Notes under the pieces: generated by a model
Database searches by the model: none
What the model was told of the DNA's origin: nothing
What the model saw: only the letters and a program-made list of their open reading frames with translations
DNA from: CAWDMC01 sp963803295
Lineage (GTDB): Bacteria; Acidobacteriota; Terriglobia; UBA7540
Direction: 5' to 3'
DNA length: 64,000 nt
NCBI GenBank assembly: GCA_963803295.1
Contig: CAWDMC010000012.1
Span: 62,001 to 126,000, forward strand
Part shown: in pieces, positions 45,566 through 55,320 of the stretch
Layout of the letters: each line of letters opens with the position of its first letter
Numbering within the stretch: the stretch's first letter is position 1
Program-made: the position numbers and the translations under genes

Positions 45566-46738
45566 CTAGGACTTCGGCGCGTAGTAGCCATCCCTCGCCA
45601 CGACGTGGTACTTCACTTCTTTGCCTTTCTGATTGACGATGCGCAGCGGATTGCCATCGGCATCCACCAAGTCGATCTTCAATTTGTGGTAGCGGCCGTC
45701 GCGGGTGGGATTGCTGGGTATGAAGCCGAGACTGTATTGGGTGCGGAGCTGGCCGGCAATCTGATCGTAGATGCCGGGCAGCTCGCCTTCAAAACGGGGG
45801 AAGTACGCCTGCCCGCCAGAATACTTGGCGAAGGTGGTTAAGGCGTTTTTAGCCTGAAGCGTATCGATGTTCTCGCCCATACGGACGCTGATGAACTCCA
45901 GGATGCTGACGGGGTAAATGGCAGTATCGGAGTTCTTGGCGATCTTCATCATCTCCCCGTAAGTGAGCTTACTGAAAGTGTCGAATCCCGTGACAATCGC
46001 AACAATGGCCTTGCGCCCCTTGATGTCCTTCATACGGTCAATCGAATAAGCCAAAGCGTCATAAATACAGGTCTCACTGAAGCCAGGTATGCGCAACCGG
46101 TCGAGCGCGCCCCGCACTTCGAAGCGGTCCTGGGTGAAATCGGTGTCAATGTGGGTCTTCATATCGAAATCCACCACCGCCACCCAATCGGTCGGCTTCA
46201 TAAAGTTAATGAACTGGTAGGCATCTTCCAGGGCCAGATAGAGGAACGGCCACCACTTGTTGGAGAACTCAACTAGCATCAGCACGGTAAGAGGCGCCTC
46301 GGCGGTGCCGAAGTTGGAAATCATCTGCGGCACACCATCGTCATAGATTTTGAAATTCTTCTGGCCGATGGTGCCGATGGGATTACCACTCTTATCGGTG
46401 ACCATCACGTCCACGTTCACCAGGTTGGTGGTGGTCGAGATGGAGTAGACGCTATTGGGATTGATCTTCTCACCCTTGGTTTCGGGCCTGATCGGCACCG
46501 GTCCCGTGGGTGTAGGAGCGACCGGTGCCGGGGTCTTCTTGGTGGGGACGATCACGGTTTCGCCCACGTTCCCCGCCGGTCCTGAGTCAGGACCGGCGGG
46601 GGGTTGCTGAGTCGCGTTCTGATCCTGACTTGCCGAATCCTGCGCGGCCATCCACCGGCTCGCGGCGAGCAAACCGGACACCAAAACCACAGCCGCGATA
46701 AGGAAAGTCAAGCGGCCGTTCCGCTCTGTGGCATTCAT
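45566..46738 (-). CDS. Secreted VWA-domain protein of the acidobacterial type
   Basis: From the ATG at 46738: 390 residues. A membrane anchor or signal (residues 8-30, RLTFLIAAVVLVSGLLAASR) is followed by a Pro/Gln-rich linker, then VNVDVMVTDKSGNPIGTIGQ and FKIYDDGVPQMISNF (the beta-strand start typical of the acidobacterial VWFA-related family), and a VWA domain. The MIDAS motif, normally DxSxS, reads VEFSNK here, so metal binding may be lost. Also AIVAIVTGFDTFSKL and a C-terminal DGRYHKLKIDLVD. The open frame extends to 46891, but the ATG follows a GGAG site. Confidence 0.82.
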   Translation of the reverse strand: MNATERNGRLTFLIAAVVLVSGLLAASRWMAAQDSASQDQNATQQPPAGPDSGPAGNVGETVIVPTKKTPAPVAPTPTGPVPIRPETKGEKINPNSVYSISTTTNLVNVDVMVTDKSGNPIGTIGQKNFKIYDDGVPQMISNFGTAEAPLTVLMLVEFSNKWWPFLYLALEDAYQFINFMKPTDWVAVVDFDMKTHIDTDFTQDRFEVRGALDRLRIPGFSETCIYDALAYSIDRMKDIKGRKAIVAIVTGFDTFSKLTYGEMMKIAKNSDTAIYPVSILEFISVRMGENIDTLQAKNALTTFAKYSGGQAYFPRFEGELPGIYDQIAGQLRTQYSLGFIPSNPTRDGRYHKLKIDLVDADGNPLRIVNQKGKEVKYHVVARDGYYAPKS

Positions 46739-46823
46739 ACGCACTCCAGAATCTCCTAGTATCTCAGGACGTATGATGCCATTCACCCCCCTTGGGGTCA
46801 ACTGGCACCCTGGATTATCTGCT

Positions 46824-48137
46824 CTATAATTCCGTCCGTAACGCTTCGATAGGGTCGAGCTTCGAAGCCTTGTCCGCGGGATAGATGCCAAAGAACAGCC
46901 CCACAGCCGTGGAAAGCGTCACCCCTATGAGGACTCCGCTGAGCGGCACGGAGGCGGTGAAGAACATTTGAACCAGTTGACTGATCAGTACGGCCAGGAT
47001 TACACCCACCACACCCCCGGTCAGAGCCATAACTCCGGACTCGATGACGAACTGCCAGAGGATATCGCTTCGGCGGGCGCCCAGCGACTTGCGGATTCCT
47101 ATTTCGTGGGTGCGTTCGGTTACGCTCGCCAGCATGATGTTCATGATCACGATGCCGCCCACCACCATGAAAACAGCGACTACGCCGATGGTGACGGCGA
47201 AAATCGAGCCGGTAAGATTCTGCCAGACTGACATCAGGGTGTCGGAACTATTAATGCCGAAGGTGTCGTCCTCGTGATAAGACACGTGGCGCCGGGCACG
47301 CATAAGCGACCGGGTTTCATCCAGGAGTTCCATGATGTGTTGGGAATCAGGCGACATGATGAAGACGCTGAGCTCAGGGCGAACCATGTAGGAATTCTGA
47401 TAGGTACTGATCGGAATAAACACGAAGTTGTCTTGGCTCTGGCCGAAGGTCGAGCCCACCTTTTCCGCCACGCCAACGATGCGAAACAGTTCGTCGCCCA
47501 CCATTAGGTTCTTATCGAGCGGGTCGGCGCCGGCGAAGAGTTTCTCGACGATGTCCTGGCCAATGAAGCAGACGTGGGCGTTGTGCCGGTAGTCCTGTTC
47601 GTTGATGTAACGGCCGAATTCGACTTTTTCCCTGCCGACGTCCGCGTGACTCGGCGTAACACCGTAGAGACTCACCTCATCGATACTGTGGCCCCCGTAG
47701 CGTGCCTGGGGGCCGGGCTGCATCATTGCGATGGCACTAATAGCCTTGTAGCCCAGGAGGTTCTCCCGAAGAAAGTCGTAGTCGTCGAGGCGAATGGGCT
47801 TATTTCGCCGCCGCGCTTTCAGGTATTCCTCGTAACCCTGCGCCCACTTGAACTGAGAAAGGACGAACGTGTTGGTGCCCAGATTGGCGATGTGAGTGGC
47901 AATGTAAAGGTTCATGCCGTTGACTACCGACATCACGACGATGAGCGTGGTGGTGGCGATGACCACCCCCAGCAAGGTGAGAAAAGATCGCAGCTTGTGG
48001 GTCCGCAGTGCTTCCAGTGCGATCCAAAAGGCCTCTTTGGCTGTCACCCAGACGCTGACGTGCTGGATGCGTGGCTTTCTGCGCGCCGAAGGCGCAACCG
48101 CTGTCTGCTCTTCGATCGGCAAAATCAAATTCCTCAA
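46824..48137 (-). CDS. MacB-type ABC transporter permease
   Basis: 437 residues. A cytoplasmic N-terminal extension of about 30 residues, then TM1 (LRSFLTLLGVVIATTTLIVV), a large extracytoplasmic MacB_PCD domain, and three C-terminal helices of the FtsX fold (SIFAVTIGVVAVFMVVGGIV, GVMALTGGVVGVILAVLISQ, GVLIGVTLSTAVGLFFGIYP) with ERTHEIGIRKSLGARRSDIL between helices 2 and 3. It would work with an ATPase and a periplasmic adaptor in export or lipoprotein handling, but neither gene is next to it. It lies just upstream of the VWA gene on the same strand. Confidence 0.88.
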   Translation of the reverse strand: MRNLILPIEEQTAVAPSARRKPRIQHVSVWVTAKEAFWIALEALRTHKLRSFLTLLGVVIATTTLIVVMSVVNGMNLYIATHIANLGTNTFVLSQFKWAQGYEEYLKARRRNKPIRLDDYDFLRENLLGYKAISAIAMMQPGPQARYGGHSIDEVSLYGVTPSHADVGREKVEFGRYINEQDYRHNAHVCFIGQDIVEKLFAGADPLDKNLMVGDELFRIVGVAEKVGSTFGQSQDNFVFIPISTYQNSYMVRPELSVFIMSPDSQHIMELLDETRSLMRARRHVSYHEDDTFGINSSDTLMSVWQNLTGSIFAVTIGVVAVFMVVGGIVIMNIMLASVTERTHEIGIRKSLGARRSDILWQFVIESGVMALTGGVVGVILAVLISQLVQMFFTASVPLSGVLIGVTLSTAVGLFFGIYPADKASKLDPIEALRTEL

Positions 48138-48281
48138 TGAGTTTACGTCTCGTGACCCTGGAAAATTTCAAGGCGAGACGAGATGGCGAACGGCTTGCCT
48201 ATATCTTATTTATAGGAAACACGTAAGGCACTCTATTCCCAAGGCTGGCCTGCCTTCAGCAGGGGAATCAGGCGATCCGAA

Positions 48282-48464
48282 TCAGTTGACAGTCATGGGA
48301 GCCGCGAGTCTCTGGCAAATCTCGCCACGGTCGTAGGTACTAAGCAGGATCTGAACGGCAATCTTCAAGGCGGCGGCACCTTCCGGACAGCCGTTGGCCT
48401 CGGCCATCTCAATTCCTCGCTCCCAGATTCCGAGAAGTTCGAAGACGACGTCGGCGCGCGACAT
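48282..48464 (-). CDS. Small protein of unknown function, 60 residues
   Basis: MSRADVVFELLGIWERGIEM at the start, then AALKIAVQILLSTYDRGE. It has a near-perfect ribosome site AGGAGG 7 bases before the ATG, and composition like a real helical protein. It resembles no family that I can name. It sits alone between the MacB-type permease gene and a TPR gene, in the same direction as both. Confidence 0.6.
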   Translation of the reverse strand: MSRADVVFELLGIWERGIEMAEANGCPEGAAALKIAVQILLSTYDRGEICQRLAAPMTVN

Positions 48465-48610
48465 TGGAACACCTCCTAACCCGCGTCTCAGCAGAATACC
48501 CCTGACCCTTGGATGATTTCTCTAGCGTGCCCGGGTACCGGAGTTCCCACCCGTCCCAGTCCCGCGTATTAACTTATTGTGGAACAATATCATGTTACAT
48601 ACCATTCGAT

Positions 48611-49624
48611 TTAGTGGGTCGGTTCCGGTTGGAGGAATGGACGGTTTCTGCGCAGAAAGTCTGATACCAGGCTAATGTCATGCCCGTCGCACAGAACCAG
48701 CCGGCAGAACACCTCGGGGGTCGCGAGCTTCAAGCCTAATCCTGAACTCTTGGCGGCGTCGAGGAATAACTTCCGGGCGTCTTTTTTTCGGTCGAGGTCC
48801 CACAACTCGATAGACTGTAAGACCTGCATGGCAAGGGAATTTGGATCATTCTGCAGCGCCTCGGCGCACTCGGCCAGGGACTCCTCTACCTGGCGCTGCT
48901 TCCAGAACACAAGCGCCCTTAAACGATGAACTTCCGCCGCCTGCGGGTGCTTTGACTCGATCTCATCGGCCTCAACGGTGGCGGCCTTCAGGTCACCGCG
49001 GCGTATTAGGTCCATCGCCAGTTCTTCGCGCGCCGGCAAGAAGTCCGGATTCTCGCGTGTCACTTGCCGGAGCATAGGTACGGCTGTTGCCGCCTCGCCG
49101 GACTGGATCAAAAGGGTGGCCAGACGGTATCGGCTTGACCAGTCATCGGGATTGAGCTGAAGGGCTTTTTCAAACAGCGGGCGAGCTCGCGCCGGATCGC
49201 CCGTCTGATAAAGCAGTTCTCCCAAAGCCGAGTACGCCGGGCCCGCCCCTGGTTGGGCACGAATGATCTCGCTGAACTCCCTCTCTGCATCCTTGACGCG
49301 ATGCTGCCGGAAGCGAAGCTGACCGAGTGCAAACAGTGCATCTGCGTTCCAGGGGTCGAGGTTGATGGCAGTCTTGAACTCTTCTTCTGCTTTTGACTCC
49401 TCGCCTTTTGTCAGGTAGGCCTGACCTAGATCTACCAGCGCTGCCGACTTCTGCCGGGGAGTCGTCGCCTCCCTAACCGGTTTCTCGGCGCGTTCGACGG
49501 CATCGCCCGGAGGCTTGTTTTCCTGGGTAGTTCGAGCGCCCACCGAACCCGTCGCGAGCAATACGCTCGCCATGACGGCCGATCTAACCATGCTGGTCGG
49601 GAAAGAAAATGCGCGCCGCTTCAC
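48611..49624 (-). CDS. Exported TPR-repeat protein
   Basis: 337 residues. A signal peptide (residues 12-30, MVRSAVMASVLLATGSVGA) is followed by about six TPR-type helical pairs: LVDLGQAYLTKGEESKAEEE, ADALFALGQLRFRQHRVKDA, AYSALGELLYQTGDPARARP, WSSRYRLATLLIQSGEAATA, and later ones. The function is probably scaffolding in the periplasm; no partner can be named. About 190 bases separate it from the OB-fold gene. Confidence 0.75.
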   Translation of the reverse strand: MKRRAFSFPTSMVRSAVMASVLLATGSVGARTTQENKPPGDAVERAEKPVREATTPRQKSAALVDLGQAYLTKGEESKAEEEFKTAINLDPWNADALFALGQLRFRQHRVKDAEREFSEIIRAQPGAGPAYSALGELLYQTGDPARARPLFEKALQLNPDDWSSRYRLATLLIQSGEAATAVPMLRQVTRENPDFLPAREELAMDLIRRGDLKAATVEADEIESKHPQAAEVHRLRALVFWKQRQVEESLAECAEALQNDPNSLAMQVLQSIELWDLDRKKDARKLFLDAAKSSGLGLKLATPEVFCRLVLCDGHDISLVSDFLRRNRPFLQPEPTH

Positions 49625-49690
49625 TCGTTTCCTCGTTTCTTAGTTCAGCAGAGCAAAGTACTTAGTTCTTCCGGCCCGCGGGTGATTCCC

Positions 49691-50131
49691 TCAATCTGCC
49701 TTGATTTGCGATGCCTCGTGGATGACGATTTCGGACTTGCCCTGGTAAACCGAAACTCGCCCGCGAATCTCCACCACTCTTCCGGCCAGAGAGTCGAGGT
49801 CACGGAATTTGCCGCGATCCTGGTTAAAGACGAGGCTGGCAAAAGGGCAGGCACGGTAATCATCGCAGAAATCGAAGAATACATTTCCGGAACGGGAAGT
49901 GTAAACTTTCAGAATGCGACCCTTCACGCAAGCATTCTCGCCAGTGTGCTTTGCCGCCTCACGGAAATCGATGCAGGCGCCCGCCACCGACGAGTCATTA
50001 TCCGAAACTCGTGAGAGGGTGCGGCCAGAACCCAGTTCTCGCCTGGCACCCACGCGGTAGGCCACAAACGCCGTCAAGGTCATGGCTACTCCCACGATCA
50101 GGACGAAGGCGGCAAGGCGTTTGCGATTCAT
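49691..50131 (-). CDS. Membrane-anchored OB-fold protein
   Basis: From the ATG at 50131: 146 residues (a GTG at 50152 is possible). One N-terminal transmembrane helix (residues 5-25, LAAFVLIVGVAMTLTAFVAY) is followed by a small beta-barrel-like domain with ENACVKGRILKVYTSRSGNV, DYRACPFASLVFNQDR and VVEIRGRVSVYQGKSEIVIH. This order of strands is typical of the tOB/OB-fold domain in exported nuclease-associated proteins. Two Cys in ENACVKG and YRACPF may form a disulfide. Confidence 0.6.
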   Translation of the reverse strand: MNRKRLAAFVLIVGVAMTLTAFVAYRVGARRELGSGRTLSRVSDNDSSVAGACIDFREAAKHTGENACVKGRILKVYTSRSGNVFFDFCDDYRACPFASLVFNQDRGKFRDLDSLAGRVVEIRGRVSVYQGKSEIVIHEASQIKAD

Positions 50132-50462
50132 GGAAGCCAGTTGGGTAAACACTTTCAGAGATCAAGGACGATCCCCTACCCTTCGGCAATCGTGCCCCAA
50201 TAGTCCGCCTCATCATAACTCAAACTCTCGGCGGAGGCTACGCGCGGCCCGAGATGGCATTGATGAAATGGATGGCGCGGGCGAACCCTTTCCATATCCA
50301 CAGTCTCTCCCAAACAACCGGAAAAGGAGTGTCCTTTCCCTCGTTGATCGGCCAATCGTGACCACACCAAGAAAGGGAGCGAAGCGATTGAAAAGGGAGG
50401 TCGATTGGCTGGTTAACGGCCGCTCCAAAGGAACTTGCGAAGCGCCTTGCCCGTAGCCTTCT
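50132..50462. other. Gene-free stretch
   Basis: 331 bases. Short frames only; one minus-strand frame ends SAESLSYDEADYWGTIAEG, which looks protein-like but matches no family that I can name. Confidence 0.3.
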
Positions 50463-50928
50463 TTACGGACCGAAAGAAGGAGGGCCGCGGGGCCTTCGGT
50501 CCGACACTGTCTGCACGACCCTTCGACGAATACTCTTCAAGATTAAAGAAGCCTTGAACTCATCGATGATGCGATCGTGTTCTGCTGGAGCTAAGTGTAC
50601 GAAAAGAACCCCGCCAAATATTCTCTCCCAGTTGCCCCCGACGGCCATCACCTTGTCGAGCAGGGCAGACAGAGAGGTGATTCAACCTGAGTCGGCGAGA
50701 GAATCCAGGACACGGTTTTCAACCCAGATGGTGTCACTACACGCAGAAGCCGAAGTGTTCCTCGGTTTGGGGCTCGGTCTCGATGATATCGTGATACTTC
50801 ACCTCACCTAAAATTGAGCTTTCCTCCATTCGATACAAATTCGCACCCATGGGCGTAACCAGCAATCCCTCGTTGTCACCATCCTGAAACGAGATCCGTA
50901 CCTCGCAGGGCTGGTCGCCGGAAGTCAC
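50463..50928 (-). pseudogene. DUF4265-like gene with frameshifts
   Basis: Two frames on the minus strand belong together. The first (50737-50928) starts at a GTG: VRISFQDGDNEGLLVTPMGA, YRMEESSILGEVKYHDII. The second (50463-50651) has MAVGGNWERIFGGVLFVHLA and PAEHDRIIDEF. Between them a third frame reads VTPSGLKTVSWIL. The order of a substrate-like beta half, a GLKT-VSWIL segment and a C-terminal PAE-type half resembles DUF4265. At least two single-base shifts separate them. Confidence 0.45.
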
Positions 50929-51116
50929 CGAGTCCTCCGTCCGTTCGGAACTGCCGGTAAGCGCCTGACCGAGGTATGCCCAATCGTTAGGCGTCTTGAA
51001 AACGGTTGCTGGGCACTTCGTTTCTTGCCTTTTGTCGCAGTTTTCGGGAAAGACAAAGGGCCGCGCTGGAGAAACGGCAGTGTCCGCTGGCCTCGTGTCT
51101 ACGCCTGACCGAATGC

Positions 51117-53705
51117 TTACTGGGGCGGCTGGTCCTTCGAGTGGCCCTTGAGGATCCCAAACAGCTTCTTGATGGCGCTCTTCTTCTTTGGCGGGGGAGC
51201 GGTTTCGGGCGGAGGCACGCTCGCGGCCTGGGTTTCAGGTTTCGGGTTTGACTCCGGAAGCGCGACCGGAGGAGTTACGGGCGGGGCCGCGACCGGGCCG
51301 CCGCCGAAAATCTTGTGAAATAAGCCGCTCACCCCATTTGCTACGCCCTGCAAGGGCGTAATGGTCTTGGGCTCGGTGCCATCAATGAAGACCTCGGTAC
51401 GCGTGGTGGCGTCGCCTGGATTGTCCGGGTAAGCCGCAACCTGGGCACTGACGATGCCAGCGGGCGGGCTGAAGTCATGCGCATCATGATAGGCGGGCAG
51501 CGCGGCGGCGCGTTTCATGAAGGCAACCCACACGGGCAGCGCGGCCTGAGCACCGGAAAGGCGGATGTCGCGATCGTCATCGTAGCCCACCCACACGACC
51601 GCAAGAAGGTTGGATGTGAATCCGGCGAACCAGGCGTCGTGGCTGGTGCCGGTCTTGCCTGCTGCAGGTAGGGTGAAACCCCGGGCGCGGACCCCTCCGG
51701 GCCCTGCCCCGGTTCCATTGTTGATGACACTTTCCATCAGGCTGTCCATCAGGTAGGCCACGCGCGGATCGAGCACGTGGCGGGTGATGTGCTCGGGCGA
51801 TTGCAGCGCGTGCGACGAAGCGTCTTTCACTGCCAGGATGAAATCAGGCTGCTGGTACTCTCCCAAGTTCGCGAAGATCGTGTACGCACCGGCAATCTCC
51901 AGCGGTGTCGCCACGTAGGCACCCAAGGCGATAGCGGGCGTGGCGCGAATGTCGCGGTTAATACCGGCGGCAACAGCGAGTTCGCGAACGCGGTCATACC
52001 CCACCATTTGGGCAAGTTGCACCGTAGCCACGTTGAGTGAATGCGTCAAGGCTTCGCGAACCGTTACCTGGCCACGATACTCCTGCTTGTAATTGCCCGG
52101 ATCGTAAGTCTTGTCGCCGTAGACGAAGGTGGTGGGTTCGTCGCTAAGGATCGTGACTGGCGTGACGACTGTTTGTTCAGGACCTACTCCGGTGCTCAAG
52201 GCCGCCGCGTAAACGAAAGGCTTGAAGGACGACCCCGGTTGCCGCCGCGCCAACACGTGATTCAGCTGGCTCAGGCCGTAATTACGGCCTCCCACAAGGG
52301 CTTTTATCTCGCCTGTCTGCGGATCCAGTGCTATCAGCGCCACCTGGGGCTGGTTGGGGTCGCGCGGCGGCTCTCCCGCCTTCGGCTTGCGTTTGGCGAG
52401 CACCTTATCGACCTCTTCCATGCCCTGCCGGACCGCCTCTGAAGCAGCACTCTGCAAATCGGGATCGACAGTGGTGTAGATGCGATAGCTTTCCCCTACC
52501 AAGTCCCGCTCCGGGTACTGCGCCAGCAACTGGTCTTTCACCATATCGACGAAATAAGGCGCCTGGCTGCCCTCGATGTTCTGGGGAGCCACGCCCAGCG
52601 GCATCTTCTCAGCTTTCTCGGCGGCCTGGCCGGTGATAAAGCCATCGGCTACCATACGATGGAGGACCCAGTCGCGGCGCTCCTTTGCATGTGCGGGAAA
52701 CCTGTAGGGCGAGTAGTAACTGGGTCCCCGAATCAACCCTGCCAGCATGGCTGCCTGCGCGAGCGTTAGGGCGCGAACATCTTTGCCGAAATAGACGCTA
52801 GCACCCTCGCCGAAACCATAAATGGTAAAACTGCCGCGCTGGCCGAGGTAAACGTCATTGGCATAGAGTTCAAAGATCTGTTCCTTAGTGAAACGCTGCT
52901 CGATCAGAGAGGCGATGAAGATTTCTTTGAGCTTGCGGCGGAGCGTCCTCTGGCGACTCAGAAACATGCCAGGGGCGCGCACGAGCTGCATGGTGAGAGT
53001 GCTGCCGCCCTGAGCGCGTTCGTCCAGACGAACATCGTGCAGAGCCGCTCCGATCATGCGGTAGTAATCGACGCCGTGATGCGCAAAGAAGCGGCGGTCC
53101 TCAGCAGCAAGCACTGCCTGAACCAGATCCTTGGGCAAATCGGTGTAAGCCATCACTCGCCGTTTTCCACGGTTCTGGTCGAATAAGGTAGTAATTTCTT
53201 CGGGTTCGAGGTAGTAGGTGTCAATCGCCGAGCCTTGGCCGAGCGCGGTGATCGAAGCAACTTTACTATTATTGAACTCGATAACAGCCGGACCCACGGG
53301 GTTTTGGGCGCCCGCGAAATAGGAAGTCGGCCCAGGGCGGACCGTCAACCGGTTCCCCTGCAGTTGGTAAGCACCGACGCCGCGGTCCCCAGAGCCAGGC
53401 GTGTATCGCGCGCGGCGCAGGTGCGCCACAGCCTCGGCCGCGGTTAGAGATTGACCGGTCCGCACCGGCATGGGAGCCGCGAAGACCATGGAGGCGTTCG
53501 AGAACACCTCGCCGTTCATGCGCTGATCAATCAGGTTGGAGAAATGAACGTAAAAACAGATGAAAACGACCGTCACCACCAGCACCAAGGCAGAACCGGC
53601 GAACACTAGATTACGCTGCCAGTGGGGAAGGCCCGATAATATAGGGAGCGAGCCCTTAGGTCGGCTGCGAGGAGATCGAGTTTTCTTTAGCGGACGCAAG
53701 CTCAC
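51117..53705 (-). CDS. Bifunctional class A PBP (PBP1b type)
   Basis: 862 residues. Basic cytoplasmic tail, transmembrane segment near residues 32-53, a UB2H-like domain (LTAAEAVAHLRRARYTPGSG), GT51 with catalytic Glu202 in AAEDRRFFAHHGVDYY and GGSTLTMQLVRAPGMF, then a transpeptidase with Ser492 in PGSSFKPFVYA, SLNVATVQLAQMVG, and KTGTSHDAWF (Lys684). The C-terminal tail is Pro-rich and ends KKKSAIKKLFGILKG. It synthesises and cross-links peptidoglycan. The UB2H segment usually binds an outer-membrane lipoprotein activator; none is seen nearby. Confidence 0.93.
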   Translation of the reverse strand: MSLRPLKKTRSPRSRPKGSLPILSGLPHWQRNLVFAGSALVLVVTVVFICFYVHFSNLIDQRMNGEVFSNASMVFAAPMPVRTGQSLTAAEAVAHLRRARYTPGSGDRGVGAYQLQGNRLTVRPGPTSYFAGAQNPVGPAVIEFNNSKVASITALGQGSAIDTYYLEPEEITTLFDQNRGKRRVMAYTDLPKDLVQAVLAAEDRRFFAHHGVDYYRMIGAALHDVRLDERAQGGSTLTMQLVRAPGMFLSRQRTLRRKLKEIFIASLIEQRFTKEQIFELYANDVYLGQRGSFTIYGFGEGASVYFGKDVRALTLAQAAMLAGLIRGPSYYSPYRFPAHAKERRDWVLHRMVADGFITGQAAEKAEKMPLGVAPQNIEGSQAPYFVDMVKDQLLAQYPERDLVGESYRIYTTVDPDLQSAASEAVRQGMEEVDKVLAKRKPKAGEPPRDPNQPQVALIALDPQTGEIKALVGGRNYGLSQLNHVLARRQPGSSFKPFVYAAALSTGVGPEQTVVTPVTILSDEPTTFVYGDKTYDPGNYKQEYRGQVTVREALTHSLNVATVQLAQMVGYDRVRELAVAAGINRDIRATPAIALGAYVATPLEIAGAYTIFANLGEYQQPDFILAVKDASSHALQSPEHITRHVLDPRVAYLMDSLMESVINNGTGAGPGGVRARGFTLPAAGKTGTSHDAWFAGFTSNLLAVVWVGYDDDRDIRLSGAQAALPVWVAFMKRAAALPAYHDAHDFSPPAGIVSAQVAAYPDNPGDATTRTEVFIDGTEPKTITPLQGVANGVSGLFHKIFGGGPVAAPPVTPPVALPESNPKPETQAASVPPPETAPPPKKKSAIKKLFGILKGHSKDQPPQ

Positions 53706-54443
53706 ATTCTTTATGGAAAACGGCTTTCAGCAGAAGGCAAAAGTGCATTGCCATCATACCCAGAGCTAGACCCATGAATCCACGCCTATTCGATGATTCA
53801 CACTGAGGGTTACGGTCAAACCGGTGATCGTAAGACCGCTGCCTCGTGCCTAATGCACCATCTCATTTTTGGATGTTCGCGGGAGCTGGCTTGTTGGCTG
53901 AAGTCTGCTTTGCCGTTTGCCGATTTGTTCCTGAAGCTCAAAATTCCGAACCGACGCCGAACTACTTCGATCACAACCTAAGCAAGGAAAAGAAGACGGC
54001 AGCCGAAAATATGAGCTTCGGCCTTCCTTATCCAATATCTCCGTAGGTCACGGCACGACATCACGCTTCTGCGGGCGGCTCTTCCAGCCAAGTACTCCGC
54101 TTCCAGGACCGGGGCCACCTCACTGAGATTAACATCGCGTATTTGCTTTGTCGAGCGATCGAGTTCTATGTTCGCTGGGGTCAAAATGATCTCGAAAGGA
54201 GCGATGTCGCGCGGCAGGACATGCCGTCAGCGTCGCGGTTCTGTTCCACCACGGCGCAGAGGACGCGTTCCTCAGTGAGCTACGATTCCCTTATATGGGA
54301 ATCAGCTCTTCACGATGTGCTCCTCAGTTGATCCGAAGCAAAAGGCAGAAACGGCAAACCACAGCGGAAACGGGCCAACAGGCCAGCCAGCGAGGGAATT
54401 GGCTTCTCTTGACTTCCGGTTGGGGACCCGAGCCTTCGGACTT
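53706..54443. other. Long gene-free stretch
   Basis: 738 bases between the PBP and a thioredoxin-like gene. The longest frames are about 60-70 residues on either strand and none looks conserved. No hairpin, tRNA or repeat of the other families is recognised. Confidence 0.35.
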
Positions 54444-54998
54444 TTACTGCTTCTCCGCCTTCTTCCACTCCACCTGCTGGTCGGCGGGCGGGTCGGTCGA
54501 GGCTCGAACGGCGCGAGTCGCGCTTGGATTCACTCCCGACTGGCGCAGAGCAAAATCCATCCAGCCGGCCAGGGTACCCTCCTGTACCTCGCCCGAGTAG
54601 TCGAATACCAGTTGACCCTTCTTATCGAGGATGGTGGTGTGAGGCATTTCCCCAGTGGAATAGCGGAAAAATTCGTCGCGTTGCGCGCGCGAAAGCGGTT
54701 TGTCGACGTCGATGATTACAAAGTGAAAATGGTCCCGATACTTGCGGTACAACTCCACCGTGCGGCGGGCTTGCCGCTTGGCGTTGTAGCACTCCTCGAA
54801 GTAGAAAAGCAGGAGGTTGGGCTTGCCTTCGACGATACCGTCATCCATGTTGTCGCCGAAAATGAGACCGCCTTGTTTCTTATTGTGCTCACTATACTCG
54901 AGGTTGGGGGCAATCGACAGGTTGTCGGCCGCGCGCATTAACGGCACCCCAGGTAGCACCAGGACCGCAAGGGCAACTCCCAATAGAAGCGTTTTCAT
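54444..54998 (-). CDS. Exported thioredoxin-fold protein lacking CxxC
   Basis: From the ATG at 54998: 184 residues. Signal peptide (residues 2-23, KTLLLGVALAVLVLPGVPLM) then a thioredoxin-like fold with NLLLFYFEECYNAKRQARRT, FHFVIIDVDKPLSRAQRDEF and MPHTTILDKKGQLVFDYSGE (cis-Pro strand). The active-site position reads ECYNAKR, so the second cysteine of CxxC is replaced by Lys. It may be a non-redox binding relative. A second thioredoxin-like gene, with an intact CGDC, lies at 42516. Confidence 0.7.
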   Translation of the reverse strand: MKTLLLGVALAVLVLPGVPLMRAADNLSIAPNLEYSEHNKKQGGLIFGDNMDDGIVEGKPNLLLFYFEECYNAKRQARRTVELYRKYRDHFHFVIIDVDKPLSRAQRDEFFRYSTGEMPHTTILDKKGQLVFDYSGEVQEGTLAGWMDFALRQSGVNPSATRAVRASTDPPADQQVEWKKAEKQ

Positions 54999-55320
54999 CC
55001 GAAAGCCTTCCTCTGTTGTTCCTTCCAATTTCGCGGTGCACTGGGCGGCCTAAGAGCCTGTGCCAGGAACGGCGGTCCAGCCTTCCGCACCTGCTTATTT
55101 GGATGCAACATAATTCGTAATGGCAATAACAGCATAGCAATACATACGAAACGCGTAAAGTGGCTGTGCCGCTAAGCCAGCGCAAGATGGTCCTCGCATC
55201 TCGAAGACATGACATTCCAGGCAGTTTGACGCTAGAATCGACGAACAGACCGGCTAATTAGCGGCAAACGTAGGAGACGCAGCCTGCGCTCCGGCGCGTC
55301 CCAACCAAGACCGAAGGACC

